A DNA stretch of 64,000 bases from Rhipicephalus microplus (taxonomy: Eukaryota; Arthropoda; Arachnida; Ixodida; Ixodidae): assembly GCF_043290135.1 (NCBI RefSeq), contig NC_134710.1:285627276-285691275 (forward strand), given 5' to 3'. Shown one piece after another: positions 34,326 through 47,327 of the stretch. Positions within the stretch are counted from its first letter, which is position 1. Each line of letters starts with the position of its first letter. Below the pieces are notes generated by a model. That model was not told the origin of the DNA. It saw only the letters and a list, made by a program, of their open reading frames with translations, and ran no database searches. The position numbers and the translations under genes are program-made.

Positions 34326-37300
34326 AAGGGGAAATAAGAAAAACACACTAGCGCGCATGCTGCGCGTCTCTTTCATCGGCTTTTTTTTAGCGGCGTTCGC
34401 TTCGGGCGAAATACCTAAATTTTCTTGGATTTTTGAACTTCCTTTCAATGTGAAAGCGAAAGTCCACTTGGACCTTCTGTTTCTGTCGTGAAGTTGCTGC
34501 TGAAGTGCAGACTATTATAATGAACGACAACTATTTATCCAGGCACGTGCATTGATTTAGTGTGCCTACGTTTCTCTTCTCTTTCCTTGCCATCTTTCTT
34601 TTCCTTTCCCCTTAGTGCATAGTAGTGAACCGGATGCTAGTATTCTGGTAGACCTTCCTGCCATTCTCTCATTTAATTCTGTCTCTCTTTCTCTTTGCAT
34701 TTCTCAACCGGTAATGCGTAAGTGTGGTATTTTGTTCACCATGTTACTTCCCATGTCATAGGGTAATGCTGAAGAGTGTTGTACCGAGCACCCGCTTAAA
34801 GTTTCTGGGGATGGTATTTGCACTTGCACTGTGAACCAAGTGGACAGCACTGTGTCATTGGAAGTGGATGTCGAAAATACGCGCTATCAGGAATGAGGTG
34901 TGTACTCGGAGAAGCATCTGATAGGGTGTGCATAAAATATGCATTGAAATATTCGACTCGTATACTTTTAAGGCGTCAGCCGCTATGTTGCGTCCACAAC
35001 TCAGTGGCGAAAGCAGGCTATGTAGAACAAAAGAAAACACATCAGAAAATAAATATTTTGCTCAAGTGAAATCTCTCATTAATGAGGAAAAGAAAATTCA
35101 GAGTTGATTAAATAATTTGTCACACGTATATGTTTACTGCACTTAACTAATTGAACTATCGCGGCTGCTGTCTCCTGATGTACATACTTTCCTGAATACT
35201 TCTGTGCCATTGTGCAAGATTAGCCCTGGCGGCACTGCAGTTCCACGCACGGTCATGGTAGCCATGCAGCAATGCTTTTTGCGGTGCGCAAGGTTGAATA
35301 GAGCAGGACCCTTTGATTACCTTAGTAGCATTTGGGAACTCTCTGTGATTCTCAGTGGCCAGCCTAACTATGCATTCTCTCTTTCGGACTCTCGCGCTCT
35401 GCGTTATGGCGTATCGCAGAATCCCCGAATACTTGAACGCGACGCTATCGAATCACGCTTTTGCATTTCTTAATAACGCTCTGCTTGTACATTCACGCGC
35501 AGCGCCTATCAGTCATCTGGTGGGCTCCGTGAACAAACTCGGGTTAATTTTTTTCGTTTCCCTTTTATTTTATTCTTTAACAAAGGTGCCTCGAGCTTCA
35601 TTGAACGAGAAAATATACGCAGCAGGCGGCTGGCGCACAGCTCTCTTGCCTTTGATGATATATGCGCAGAAGGCAACTTCGCTGGAGGCAATGCATCCAC
35701 TTGAAATATGCATTTGGGCGAGGTCAGCACATTTGTCCTTTGAAGCTACGTTCTTTCACGCAGTGCGTCATACCATTCGCGTAAATATGGACCACTTCTG
35801 TTGCATTTCCGTAAATGCTGACAAACCACTCATCGCAAAAGAGCCACCCGCAGCTCTGCCTTTTGCGTACGCAAAATATGCAGGGTGTGTTGACTGGCAT
35901 TTGCCAATGTCGAAGCTCTCGCGCGTGCGTTTCAAATAGGATTACTGGGTAGCGAGACTGCGCGAAAGGGCATTCCTAAGTATTCGGCACATCTTTTTCC
36001 TCTATGCTTTCAAGACTGCCTTGTATTTACTCATAGCACGGCTCTATATGCACCGGGCTTAGCTCGAGTCTTTTGCGGTGAACAGTGGTATTCTAATGGT
36101 GTGCACTATATGATTCTAGTAAAACAATATGGACCTACGTTTCTCGTTTCAACTAAAACAAATAGTGGATGTGGTACGATTTTCTTTTCTTTTATAGTCA
36201 TAGGTTTTCACCCAAAACTACATGTGAAAGCAAATGTGCCGAGGCGCTTGCTGACCCGCAGTGGTTGCGAGCCTCATGCGTTGCGATGCAATTTACTCGG
36301 CTGGGCCGCATTGACGCGTCATCCCAATCTGCAATAAACTGTTACTGCTATCATTATTGTTAATATTGCTATTAAAATTTTTGCTATTATTTAGTTATTT
36401 GCTTTTTGCTGTTCATTTCTTGAAATCAGTTATACTATGTGCCTTCATCTGATACACCACGCTTCTTTAGTTCAGTGCGGCAGACACTGATAAAGGTCTA
36501 ACCTTATTTAACCTGCCTAGAGTAAATCTTTATATGTGCATTGAACGACAACATTTGTCGCTCCTGTAACAATAATCGAGCCCGTCATAGGTATACTCGA
36601 AATTGCACTTCTGATGTAAAGACAAATCAAACTCTTTTTCGTTATAAGGTTGTTTGCAGTACTAAGCAATGCCCAAAACGACTTACCTTATACAGTATGG
36701 GGTACCGCGAAAATATTGAATTTTTCTTGTTCTTGCTGCTTAATTGTAGTAATAATCACTGTGCTAAGGCACGATTTCTGAAAATTTGTAATCAACTCTT
36801 TGCCTCTACTGACATACTTGAGAAATGTATTTGTTGGGTTTTATAGAAGCATTTGTAGTTGCATCATGCAATTCGCACAGTTTATATTTTGATTATATGA
36901 ACACTCAAGGTGCCCATTTTCTGTCGCTGTCATGTTCCGCAAAATGTATAAATCTATAAAATCACCCGGTGCATCGGATATTGCGTATGTTCGACGGCTG
37001 CTTCACTCGAGCAGCTGATGTGTATTTTGACCATAAGTGCGTGGTAAAACGCGTGATCTCGACAGATATTAGTAGACGGCTCATAAGTACACCCTTGTAG
37101 GTGCTGCGTGCTCTCACCGGTCACTTCACGTTGAGACGACAAACAGCACGAGAACCTCTATGCTTCCTAGAGCGATATCCCTCGAGTGAGCTTAACTTCA
37201 TTTAGTTACGTGAGATAAGATCCAGAATTAGCCTCAATATATGTAACAATTATATTTGTGCCTATCGCGCTCATCCCTGTGTCATTACCACGAAATGCCT

Positions 37301-37519
37301 ATTCTTAACAGCGAATGTGTTTTAGTTCCCCGTAGTTTCAGCACTTTAAACAAAAAAAGTTGTTTGTTTGTTTAGTTGAATGTATGTTTGTAGCCTGGAA
37401 TCCGTGCTTAAACCGGCTTTCTTTATCCTCTTCATTGTTGTTGACATCTGCATCATTTTGTTTGCCTCAAAAGATCAAGCGCCACCGGTGTCACCAATGT
37501 GGGGTCTCATAACTTTGAT
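34326..37519. other. Unassigned DNA
   Basis: The longest non-low-complexity ORF in the window (35355-35939, 194 codons) lies here but has no recognisable domain. The rest is AT-rich with short TAT/ATT runs near 36345-36395. Confidence 0.4.
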
Positions 37520-37945
37520 GGGGGAGACACCGAGTACAAAGAAAGAAAAGGAAAGGGAGAGAAAAGGGAAGAAAAACAATAAAGATAAAGGAAGAGAGAA
37601 ATTCTAGAAGAAAAATTTCTTCGCGAAACAAGACTAGAACGCGCGTACACCGTCTGACGGCGAGCAGCTAGCAGAGCACAGCTTAGTCTTGTATGGAACA
37701 GTAAAGGGGGCTTAGGAAAGGAAGTGAGAGAAAAGCGTAGATGTGAGGGTGAGGAGAAGAGAAAGGATGAGATGAAAGAGGAAGAAGGACTGAGAGAAAG
37801 AGAGAGAATCAATGAAAGAGAAAAAGATATAGAGATCGAGAGAAGGAATAAAAAGCGAGAAATACATAGATTTAAAGAAATAGAAGATAGAGAAAGATAT
37901 AAAGACTGAGAACGACAAGTAGGTAGAAAGAGAGAGAAAGAAATT
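37520..37945. repeat. Polypurine (GA-rich) tract in two blocks
   Basis: 37531-37610 and 37720-37945 are almost pure A/G on the plus strand. They give charged K/E/R ORFs on plus and S/F/L ORFs on minus, both artefacts. Such tracts can form triplex DNA; that is inference from composition. Confidence 0.85.
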
Positions 37946-38616
37946 AAGGAGGTAACGCTGATGAGGAGGGGAGCGTCACCAGCTCCACTGCTACCTCAGT
38001 CTCGCACTACTAGCGTAGAGCTGTGCTACGTTTTAACACTAAAATGCTTCACGCCGGTGTCCACGAATACATAAGTGACGTATTTGCGTCACAGAAATGA
38101 CGTAAAAAATACACACAATTTGATGGCAAAGGAAAAAAAATCACCGCCATACCCACAAAGTCAATGGTGTTAGAGAAGCTTGCTCGGATGTGCACGAAGC
38201 GTTTCTTCACGCGACCACTTCTGTAGGAAGGCTTGTGAACGAGCCGGCGCATAATGCCTACGTAGAAGGCAGCGTTTTCAGGCACTGCACAGTGTTTGCC
38301 ACGTCGATCGGCCCGTTAAGCAGGATTCACACGAGGGAGAAATACACGGGGGATAAAGGTGGAGCCTTATGACGTCAACAGGCGAGGATAAGTCCCCACA
38401 AATGTCCCTCACTCACACGGACGAAGCGAACAGCGGGGGAGATCAGTGTGGCCAGAGTCTCCCCATAAAATGAAGCGGGAGCACTGAAGTATTCTTTGAC
38501 CCCTCAGCCATAGATATCGGCAAGTTTTCGTCTTGGAGGAAGGGGGGGGGGGGGGTCAAAGCTACGTTGTGTTTTGACTGGAGAAGAAGGAAATCGCATG
38601 TGTGGTTTTAGGGACC
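37946..38616. other. Unassigned DNA
   Basis: Nothing recognised except a G-run at 38543-38556. Confidence 0.4.
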
Positions 38617-38898
38617 ATATACTTAGAAATTTGGCGCAACCTCGACTCACGCAAACACTCACACAAGCACACACACTTACACCAGAGCAACACACACGAC
38701 ACGCAGCGCTCATTACTACGTGTGTGTTGCTCTGGTGTAAGTGTGTGTGCTTGTGTGAGTGTTTGCGTGAGTCGAGGTTGCGCCAAATTTCTAACGTGTG
38801 TGTTGCTCTGGTGTAAGTGTGTGTGCTTGTGTGAGTGTTTGCGTGAGTCGAGGTTGCGCCAAATTTCTAAGTATATGATGTATAACCAACTAGCCCAA
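38617..38898. mobile_element. Foldback element with one arm duplicated (three identical arms)
   Basis: The left arm 38617-38698 is an exact reverse complement of 38795-38876, and the 76 bp at 38719-38794 are an exact additional copy of the right arm in tandem. Arms start 'cgtgtgtgttgctctgg' and end 'ccaaatttctaa(gtatat)'. The edge carries the inverse of TTGGGCTAGTTGGT (about 38885-38898), shared with the foldback at 2797. The ORFs over it are shadows. Confidence 0.9.
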
Positions 38899-40266
38899 CA
38901 ACAAGTTTTATTAAGCTATGGTTTTAGGGAAGTGCCCGTTTGGCACCCCTCCCCCCCCCCCCCCTGCCGCTTTGCTGCTTTTAGAAACTTTCTTGCTAGT
39001 ATGGCTTTTTTTGTGTGGAATGCAGACGTGGCGTTCCCCTTCGTTTGACTCGCCACCACAAGTTTTTCTTTTTTTCCAAAAACGAACTCACCCAAAGCGA
39101 CATTCTGGGCAGTGTCATCGACCACGGCTTTTCTTTTTTTTTTTCGACTAGGAAATTGCTCACAGCCTCTCTGACTCGTCAAATACTACTATCGAGACAG
39201 TAGATAAGAAGTTCAGTATCTTTCGATGTCGGTTGGCTTTCTGTGAACGAAGATATTATTAGCATTTCTCTTACGAGAAAAACGGAGAACAGAAGAAATC
39301 TAGCCTATATCTATATTATTTGACAATTATCTGTACAAGCATCTCATTATTATTTCGAAACACAAAGTAATAGAAGACCACTTATGTCTTTACAACACGA
39401 ACTCAGCCTAAGATTCTGCTGCATCAGTGCAGCTGATAAAGTAAAATGTGAAGTATGTCATGTTTCTGAAAATAAAAAGCAGCTATCAGACTCTATGTCT
39501 GCCGATATTTAAGCGTCCAATCTTGAATAAAGAGGACCGTTACACAAATTCGTTATAAAGTAAGACATCTCCATCAGGCTGAACAAGCAGAGCAGTAGCA
39601 GCAGCAGTAGCAACAACAAAAGCGGGTGAAGTCACACTTCTTATCTGAATAACCACTTTAAAACAAAACTAAATATCCCTTCATAGAGATAGTAGCACTC
39701 CATCATCTGCTTGACTATCGTCTCCCACACACCATTCTTTAGGTTAGTTTTACTAGAGTCATCGGAAGAGATGTCCCACAAGCGAGGTTATTCTTCCACG
39801 AGAGAAAAGAAAAAAAGTTGCTTCATAGTTCATTTTTGCCATCACGGTGCACGCAAGTCGGGAGCGTAATTTGGAACAGCCGCCGCCACCACGTTCTGCA
39901 GGCACTGCAGGAGAGAGAGCTACAATGCGGCCAGAAATCTACCCTAAAATCCACTACATCCCCCGCTGCACGGGGATTGTTTAACCAGTCGGAGAAACGA
40001 TCCCCACCTCCTCGGAGGACGATAGTTATAGTGCCTACAAGCCCAAACTGTCACACTTCCCCCGAGGAGCCGCGAGGAGGTCGCGTCGACACACTAACCC
40101 GTTACGTCTTTGTCACGTGATGCGCCATCCTCGTTTCTCCTCCGAAGATTTCTCCCTCGTGTGGATCCCGCTTTAACCACCAGCCCCTTAATGTCAATAC
40201 TGGCCGCAGCCGTAAGCCGAATGCCTAACGCTTATAAATGGCAGACGTGGAGCTATCAGGCCTTCT
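38899..40266. other. Unassigned DNA
   Basis: C-run at 38950-38963, short AGC repeats at 39593-39615; ORFs lack domains. Confidence 0.4.
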
Positions 40267-41700
40267 TCAACCAGGTTGAGAACAGGCAGGAGAGGGGGCT
40301 TGGGACGATATCGCGACCCGTGCGCAACAATCATCGCAAAAACTTGTCACGTGCTGTCGTGCCAGCGAAGCAACGAGAACGACATAAGGCTGGTGCACAC
40401 CAGCGACTAGCAGTGGTCGCGCCACTATTTGCGACTGGTCGCAAACAGTCTCGAACGGTCGCAAACGGTCGCCAAGCGACTGCTTTGGCTAGTCGCTTCC
40501 TGATTGATTTTTCAGTCGCGCGACTGCAGTTGCAAAGCTGCTAGAACCAATCAGCAATTCTGAATTTTCATTTTTTTCGTTGCGCTGGTCTTTTTATTGC
40601 GCTGGCCAGAGACAAACGAGTTCGTTCCTCTGGGTCTTTAGCACCATGCATGGCCACCACGGAATACTTGGCTTGGAGATGCGGGGCCCAGCACCTCGAG
40701 CAGTGTCGAATTCACGTGGGGGCGGGCATTGGCAAGAAGCTAAACACCATCAAAATGAAGAGAAAATGGATTGTGAACTATCTTTGTCATGTATTCAAAA
40801 CCGTTTTTTGTCTTGAACTTTACTTGTCACCACCTTCATTCAATGCAGCGCGTTTGGAACGCGTTCGTGCTTCATGCCTTGGCAACGATTTAAGACACCG
40901 CGTTCAAGAAGCGTTTGTGCTGCATGTGAGGCTGTGGCAAGTCAAGATAGATTCAAGAGCATTTCTGAATACGTACGACTCTCGGAAATACTCCTCGTCG
41001 TCTCAGAGCAGCTCGGGAGGTGGCCGGCTTGCATGGCCGGCCAACTCTCGCGATCGAAGGGACGGTCACACCCATCACCGGCTTTTTTTTTTTTTTTTTT
41101 TTTGAGGCATCTGTGCTGCCAGCGCTGACACCATGGCACAGCGCACCCGCACCGTGACAATCTCTTGTTCTTCGCTTGAATCGAACTCCTTGGCGCTCTT
41201 GGGAACGCTGTGCGAGAACGGACGAAAATAATAAATGCGGCGCGCTCGGTTTGCTCCGCTCGCTCAGCTGGCGGCGATCAGCTGATCGGCGCCGGTCTCC
41301 AGAGTTCTCGCTGATAAACAGATCCGGCCGTTACTCTCCGGTTTTGAGACTTACGGTCGCTCGCTCATGGCCTCTGCCGGTGTGAAGAACATCAGTCGCT
41401 TTTTGGTCGCCAGTCGCGAATGGTCGCGCGGCCACTGCTAGTTGCCGGCGTGCACCAGCCTATAGACGTAGTCGCGAGGAGGTGAGCGCACGGGCCGTCG
41501 AAAATAGATGCCTTGGGTGGTGGCTTGAGGGCAGGCAGGTGAGGGGCTTGGAACGATAACGGTACCCATGCGTAATATTCAACGCAGGAACTTGTCACGT
41601 GCGGCCGTGCCAACGAAGCGCCGGGAACGAAGTGGACGTAGTCGATAAGACGTGAGAGCGCGGGCCATAGAAAACCGACGCCTTGGGTGACGGCATGCTA
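40267..41700. repeat. ~170-bp tandem duplication split by a DNA transposon
   Basis: 'ggcagg.gaggggcttgg.acgata' and 'acttgtcacgtgc.g.cgtgcca.cgaagc' occur at about 40283-40375 and again at 41530-41625. With the 1,075-bp transposon and its 3-bp duplication removed, the two units are about 170 bp apart, so the duplication is tandem and the transposon sits in the first unit. Confidence 0.7.
40387..41461. mobile_element. Non-autonomous Harbinger-like element, 1,075 bp
   Basis: Terminal inverted repeats aggctggtgcac / gtgcaccagcct continue imperfectly for about 40 bp ('gcgactagcagtggtcgcgc' against 'gcgcggccactgctagttgc'). They are flanked by the 3-bp duplication ATA (40384-40386 and 41462-41464). 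Subterminal regions are full of short GTCGC repeats. A 3-bp TA-containing duplication fits PIF/Harbinger. No transposase domain was seen in the internal ORFs, and an A/T run lies at 41084-41103. Target duplication and TIRs are directly visible; the superfamily is inference. Confidence 0.8.
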
Positions 41701-42458
41701 TCTAGTGAGCATTGCTGGAATCATCGGAGAGGTGACTGGAGCGGCGACATTGAGCGGTGACCCAACAGGTGTACATTGGCAACACTAGTGCACACCCAAG
41801 CAGGTTAAAGTAATATTTGCTAGATTGGTGGCCCTCAGGTGAAGCCACGCACCACCATCTAGCCATACGCAGAAAGCGCACCTTCCGCAACTCAAGTGGC
41901 TGTGCGCGCACAGATGTTCCTTATGTTCGCCGGTGTCGTAGCGTCCGCATGTTGTAATAGATACATCATGCCTTCTTTAAGGCTGCGTAGGTGAAGCGAC
42001 AAAGTGTTCTGGGATAATGTTTCAGTTGTGAGTATCATATTTCGAGCTTGAAGGAAACTGTATGCTGGAACACATGCATGTTGATAGCTTTCAACCTTCA
42101 CATATATCACAGTCATTCTTTTTTTCCTCACAAATTTCTTAAGGACCCATATGTTCGAAGCACTTCGGGGCATGCTGTTGAACACTTGTGTCATTAGATG
42201 ACGGGATGATTGGTAGTGAAAATACAGTGATCACATATGTTAGTGAAACTTGTCGAATTCTTACATCCAGACTGGACTGTGACCCGCAAGTTGTCCGGCT
42301 GGGCTAGAAGCGTTTCTAAAACACCTGCAATGTCCACTGATACACATACTTGTGCTTGTTAATTCCACTAAAGTAGTAAGCGAGTGGGAAAATTACACGC
42401 AGTTAACTATTCATTGAAATCAAATAGGCGTTTCCGACATTTCATGTTTGATTACTGG
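41701..42458. other. Unassigned DNA
   Basis: No exon, RNA or repeat match recognised. Confidence 0.4.
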
Positions 42459-42725
42459 CAGCGGCGTAGCCAGAATAGCTCACAGGGCACGACACGGACA
42501 AAGTGAGTGTGCTGTGAGCTATTATGAATCTTCGCCAACTAGCCCGGTCCTAAACATGGCGTGTTAAAACTTTTTTGGGGGGGAAGGGGGCATTTCGTAG
42601 TTTTAGGGACGGGCAACCCCTTGAAAGGACCATTTTTTGCTCTCTACGCCATGGCGAAAAAAAATCGAGGTGATGGAGGGGGAAGGGGCACGGGCCCAGT
42701 CAGCTAATCTCTGGTTACGCCCCTG
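42459..42725. mobile_element. Small TIR element (MITE) with GGCGTAGCCA ends
   Basis: The left end cagcggcgtagccaga and the right end tctggttacgcccctg are inverted repeats with two mismatches. The 267-bp interior is G-rich ('ggggggg', 'ggagggggaagggg'). A similar 'cggttacgccactg' end appears at 61423-61436 next to a G-run, indicating a family. Target duplication not clear. Confidence 0.6.
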
Positions 42726-45700
42726 CTTCTTAGTTGGGTTAATTAGTAGCTCAACTCGCTACCACTGAAGAAGTTAACATTGTTTCGGCAACACAAAGCA
42801 CAAAGAGACCTGTCATTTTTTAATTCATGCCTTTTATTTTGTTGCTTCAAGTGCAGCGAGCAAAAACCAGAGTGTGAACTGTGCAATGTTTGTGGTGCAA
42901 CTAACTGCATACAAAGCGACCATAACCGAGGGTTACTCGTGGCGTTATATGTATTCAACTTCAAGATGTGATAGTCGCATCGGCTACACAGCAGCTCTTA
43001 CAAAAAATGAGGGGGGGGGGGGGTGTTCATATTCCTAAGGGGAACTAAAAGAGCTCCAGAAGAAAATTCTACCACCGAGAAGGTGTAGTGAACAAAAAGA
43101 GCCATAATGTATCCTCAAGCTGTAACACCATGTTCCTTGATTAAGGTCACTCCGGGGAAAATTTCAGCTGGACTACGTGGGAGCCACAACAGGTGTAGCA
43201 CTTCCCTCCAGTCCGACTGTGGTGTTCAGTAATCCTTTACCATACCGCGCAAAGGCGACCTTAGCCCAGGTTTTGCATCCACTTTTCTGGCTGCCACACT
43301 GCTTTTCCTGAATATGCTCTCACGCTTAAGTATTACCGCTACCTCAATGATTTTATTCATTCATCATGGGCATTAGTCGTCAAAATGGAGATGTACCAAC
43401 AAACATAGACGTGGGTGCACCCACGTTACACGGTGTCACAGTTGCCCAGCACTAATAGGCATTGTGCAAGCTCATATATTAATCTAAAGTAAACACTCCA
43501 CTAGTTCTGAAGGACACGTTTTCCTTTCGTGTTATACCGATTTCAATGACAGGGGGATCACCATGTTTTTTTTTTTTTTTTGAAGTCCGCCAGTACAAAG
43601 GGTTATAAGCTGCTTCCGGGGCGTTACAAAGACTGTATTACATGATTATTGTATTATAATTATTTTTTATTACTTGTTTGCAATTTCTCGTGCAAACTAA
43701 CTTTATAGTACTATATGTAATTAGTAATTTCTTGTCCTCATGCACCAGGACAGAAGCTTTGTAAAACTCATTGATTGATTAATCGATCGATTGACTGATC
43801 GACCAACTGAGTGTTATCGTCCGCAGTTCTCATCGCTAGAACGAAAAGAAGAAACGGAAAGGTATTGATAGGATGAGGGGTCTCTCCATTCGCAGAGGTT
43901 GAAAGAACTTTGTGTCATTGCAGCACTGCAGATCTGGCATTGTGGCTGACCGTTTATGCTTGTGCGTTTAAGAAAGACTTCCACTTTAATTCTTAAGCAT
44001 ACTTCTTAAAAAAAAGAGCCTGACGTCTGTCAGATAACTGTGTCTGCATGTGCATAAGAATGCTGGGAGTCTTACGTAGGTGTACATGTCATGCTTCATT
44101 ACTTCAGGAAGAAAACAGGACAGTACAGTTGACAGAGCAAGTAATCTTACCATACAGTCGACGCCGAAAGGAAGCCGGTCACAATAGTTGACTCAAGAAG
44201 TAACTAAACATATTGTGTATATATAGTGTTGGTCAAATGATGTCTGCTGTCGGATATTGTAAGCTCATTACATCCTACTGCATGTTTGCTGATTAACGGA
44301 AATCCAAACAACGCCTGCAGGCATGCGATATGACATTTATTCAATAGGGCATCTATGTTGAAAATTTTTTATGTCTGCGTTGATCATTTGGACTTTTTTC
44401 AGCTGCGGTACACTCGCATCGCCGTAAGACGAGTTCTGGGCTTTCTGTGGGCTGCCCAGTTTTCAAAGAACTTTTTTTCTACGGATTAAACGCGAGAACG
44501 CTTCGAAGAGGGGGATGAGAGAGAGAAAAAAATGCCCGTTTCAGCCTGAAACAAAGTAATGAAAATTTGGTTGAGTTATCTGAAAAAACGAACATGGGAA
44601 TAAAAGAAAGAAGCAAAGACACAGAGTTCTGCAATAAAAATATTCATGAAGAACGTAAGTGAAATTGGGCATACAAGCTGTAGGCAGCCAGCGAAAAATT
44701 GAGTTGACCGAAGGGAAACAAAAGCAATGAAACACGCCAATCCTTCAGAAAATAATAAAAAAGTATCCTAATTCTCGAAAAAAGTTGTAGTTTTAGCTTA
44801 TTTTTTGGAGATTTAAAACTCTGTGGACTTTTTAAAACTTATTTGAGTGTTCGTTTATCACCCCTCTGACAAATGCATCATAAAAACTGCAAATCCTCAT
44901 GATTATCACTATCAATGTTGTTCTTAATAACTGACCACAAGGTAGCCACACGCAAGCTCTACATCCTCTCATTCCCTATTTCTTTCCCTCCCTCCCTCTC
45001 TTTGTCAGAACAATTGAGATTTACAGTTTTGTCCTGTCTTTAACGAGAACATTTCATACTTACGGTTTCGTAAAAATTGTTATGTAAACACACGTCATGC
45101 CAGAGACGTAATAGTAACGAAAACACGCAGAAAGCTACGAGATGATGCCGCGGCACCCTATGACAAACTGGAAACAACGTAAAGCATCTTGTATGAAGTA
45201 TACCTAGCATAATCATCTACGTGCGCGCTGTCGCACTTGCTAGTAATTTCAACGCACTTAAAATCCATCGCCTCTTTTCATCTTTTTTTTTTCTCTTCTT
45301 CCTCTGTTAAACGCTACGTGGCAATAATCGTCATTGAGGCTATCTAGTCCCTACAACTCTGGCGGTGTCGTCCAGACTGCAGCAGGTAGCCAGCCGCCGT
45401 TCAATAGCGTTCTCATGCTATATTCGACATTGCTACGTCTGCCATACCACATAAAGCTTCCTCATTTAACGCAACCAGGCTTCGGCTCGTTCCCGAATGG
45501 AACCACTAAAGCGAGACAGGTATATGTATATCGGCCGTCTAGGAAACAGTCTCCTTCGTCGGCTGCCCCGTTTGTCGTGCGTCGCGGCGACGAATGATCG
45601 GCCGTCGTTATAGTGCCGGCCAACCGGCGCTGAGACTGGCGCGAGTCGGCAGCCACTAATTCCAGTTACGCGCATCGGCGCAATCCCGCGATCACATCGC

Positions 45701-46596
45701 TGAAAGGACGATTGGAGAATAACGCACGCACTCTCGCATTGGACACACGTGCATGTGTACAGACGCTCTATAGTGTACAGTAGATAGCTGTTGCTGAGGG
45801 TCTGTGACCTCATCTTCTCCTTGGCGATCAGTTCGTCTTTTTAGATGTCTATTTCTTGATTGTTCTCGTTTCTGGCCACTTTACGAGATGGAAAAGTGAA
45901 CGGTTCGTTGTCCCGGATTAGATCGTGCCGAGGCCGGAGAACGCCGCTGGTCAGCGGGCAGGCGTAGGAAATCAACGCGAGATTTATCTTCCTGCTCTGA
46001 CTGCCTCCTTATTAGAGGATTTGGAACCGTGACGCTGGTACACGGACAGCACTACACAGTCGTCGCAGAACGAGCCACGACAGAGCTGTTCACTCCAGAG
46101 ATCCCTCCTTTTTGGGGCCTTCACAACGAAAGCGCATTTTGTTGTTTTTCGCATTCCATTCCGTTACTCAGTGTTCTGGTTACGAAAGAAATTTAGAGCG
46201 GCTGGTTGTCTACAGGCAACTGCCACCCGTTGTTCGTCTGCTTCAAGAGGGACGCTTCGGAGCAGTGTTCACAGGCAGAGAATGGCACGACACTGTTGCG
46301 CCACTCTCTCCTTCGTCTCTCATTCCGCTGCGTCGAGCCCAATCCCTCTCTGCACCTTTCGTTCTCTTTAAAATACGCTCCAGAGGTAGGCGCAGCAAAC
46401 TGATACGAAGCGACATGTCTCGCAGCGACAGCTGCGGGAGTGCCATAGTAAAATCGTCATCGTTCTCTTTGAAGTTCGTTCTCTGAGAGCTTATTCGCAG
46501 AAACTACACTTAGCTGCTTTTCTTGTTGGGTCATTTTGTCGTTTTGCGCAACGTACTTTGGATGGCACTGTGTCTGAGCGTTCCGCAAATGAAAAA
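42726..46596. other. Unassigned DNA, GC-richer from about 45330
   Basis: 42726-45330 is AT-rich with poly-T/G runs (43012-43023, 43565-43580). 45330-46480 is richer in CpG and has several overlapping ORFs (up to 124 codons) without domains; it could hold a gene start, but nothing supports one. Confidence 0.35.
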
Positions 46597-47085
46597 TTGG
46601 CAGATGCCACGTACAGTAGGAATCGATGACATGCGAAGCTCTAATGAAGAAGGTTGGTATGTCACTTTAAAATCAACACAACGTTACGAGGTGGACGTAA
46701 ATTATGCCCTACAAGACTTCCATGTCATGATTATCATGCTTGGACGTGTCACTTACATTCGTCGTCTATTCACGTCACGTGATACGAAATTCGATATATG
46801 TGGAGCTAGCGAAACGGCCGCGAAGACGCTATAAGCGTAACATGTATTTATGTATTACATGACACACATGTCATAATTATCATGTTCAGACGTGTCACTT
46901 ACTTTCTTAGTCTATTCACGCCACTTTATACCCAATTTCGTACATGTGGAGCTAGCTAAACGGCCGCGAGTGCATCATTAGCATGGCATGTAATGTTCTT
47001 ACATGACACTCCTCTCATGACTATCATGTTTGCACCAGTCTTATACTTTCGTCATCCATTCACGTCCCTTAATACCAAACTTGGC

Positions 47086-47327
47086 GCCCCGCCGTGGTGG
47101 TCTAGTGGCTAAGGTACTCGGCTGCTGACCCGCAGGTCGCGGGTTCAAATCCGGGTTGCGGCGGCTGCATTTCTGATGGAGGCGGAAATGTTGTTGGCCC
47201 GTGTGCTCAGATTTGGGTGCACGTTAAAAAACCCCAGGTGATCAAAATTTCCGGAGCCTTCCACTACGGCGTCTCTAATAATCATATGGTGGTTTTGGGA
47301 CGTAAAACCCCACATATCAATCATCAA
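47086..47327 (+). mobile_element. Ruka SINE with perfect 12-bp target duplication
   Basis: Full length, 242 bp. A box tggtctagtgg (47098-47108), B box ggttcaaatcc (47142-47152), then the body and an end 'ccccacatatcaatcat'. It is flanked by accaaacttggc at 47074-47085 and 47328-47339. Both promoter boxes are intact and it is the least diverged Ruka in the window, so it serves well as the local reference. Inserted in a 146-bp monomer. Confidence 0.96.

Noticed and set aside
35355..35939. 194-codon plus-strand ORF, longest that is not low complexity
   Set aside because: No recognisable domain, motif or signal, no splice or promoter context, and several other ORFs of 60-90 codons overlap the region. 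Most likely chance.
38602..39048. 148-codon ORF over the foldback
   Set aside because: Encodes the inverted arms in translation; shadows of the same kind occur on both strands.
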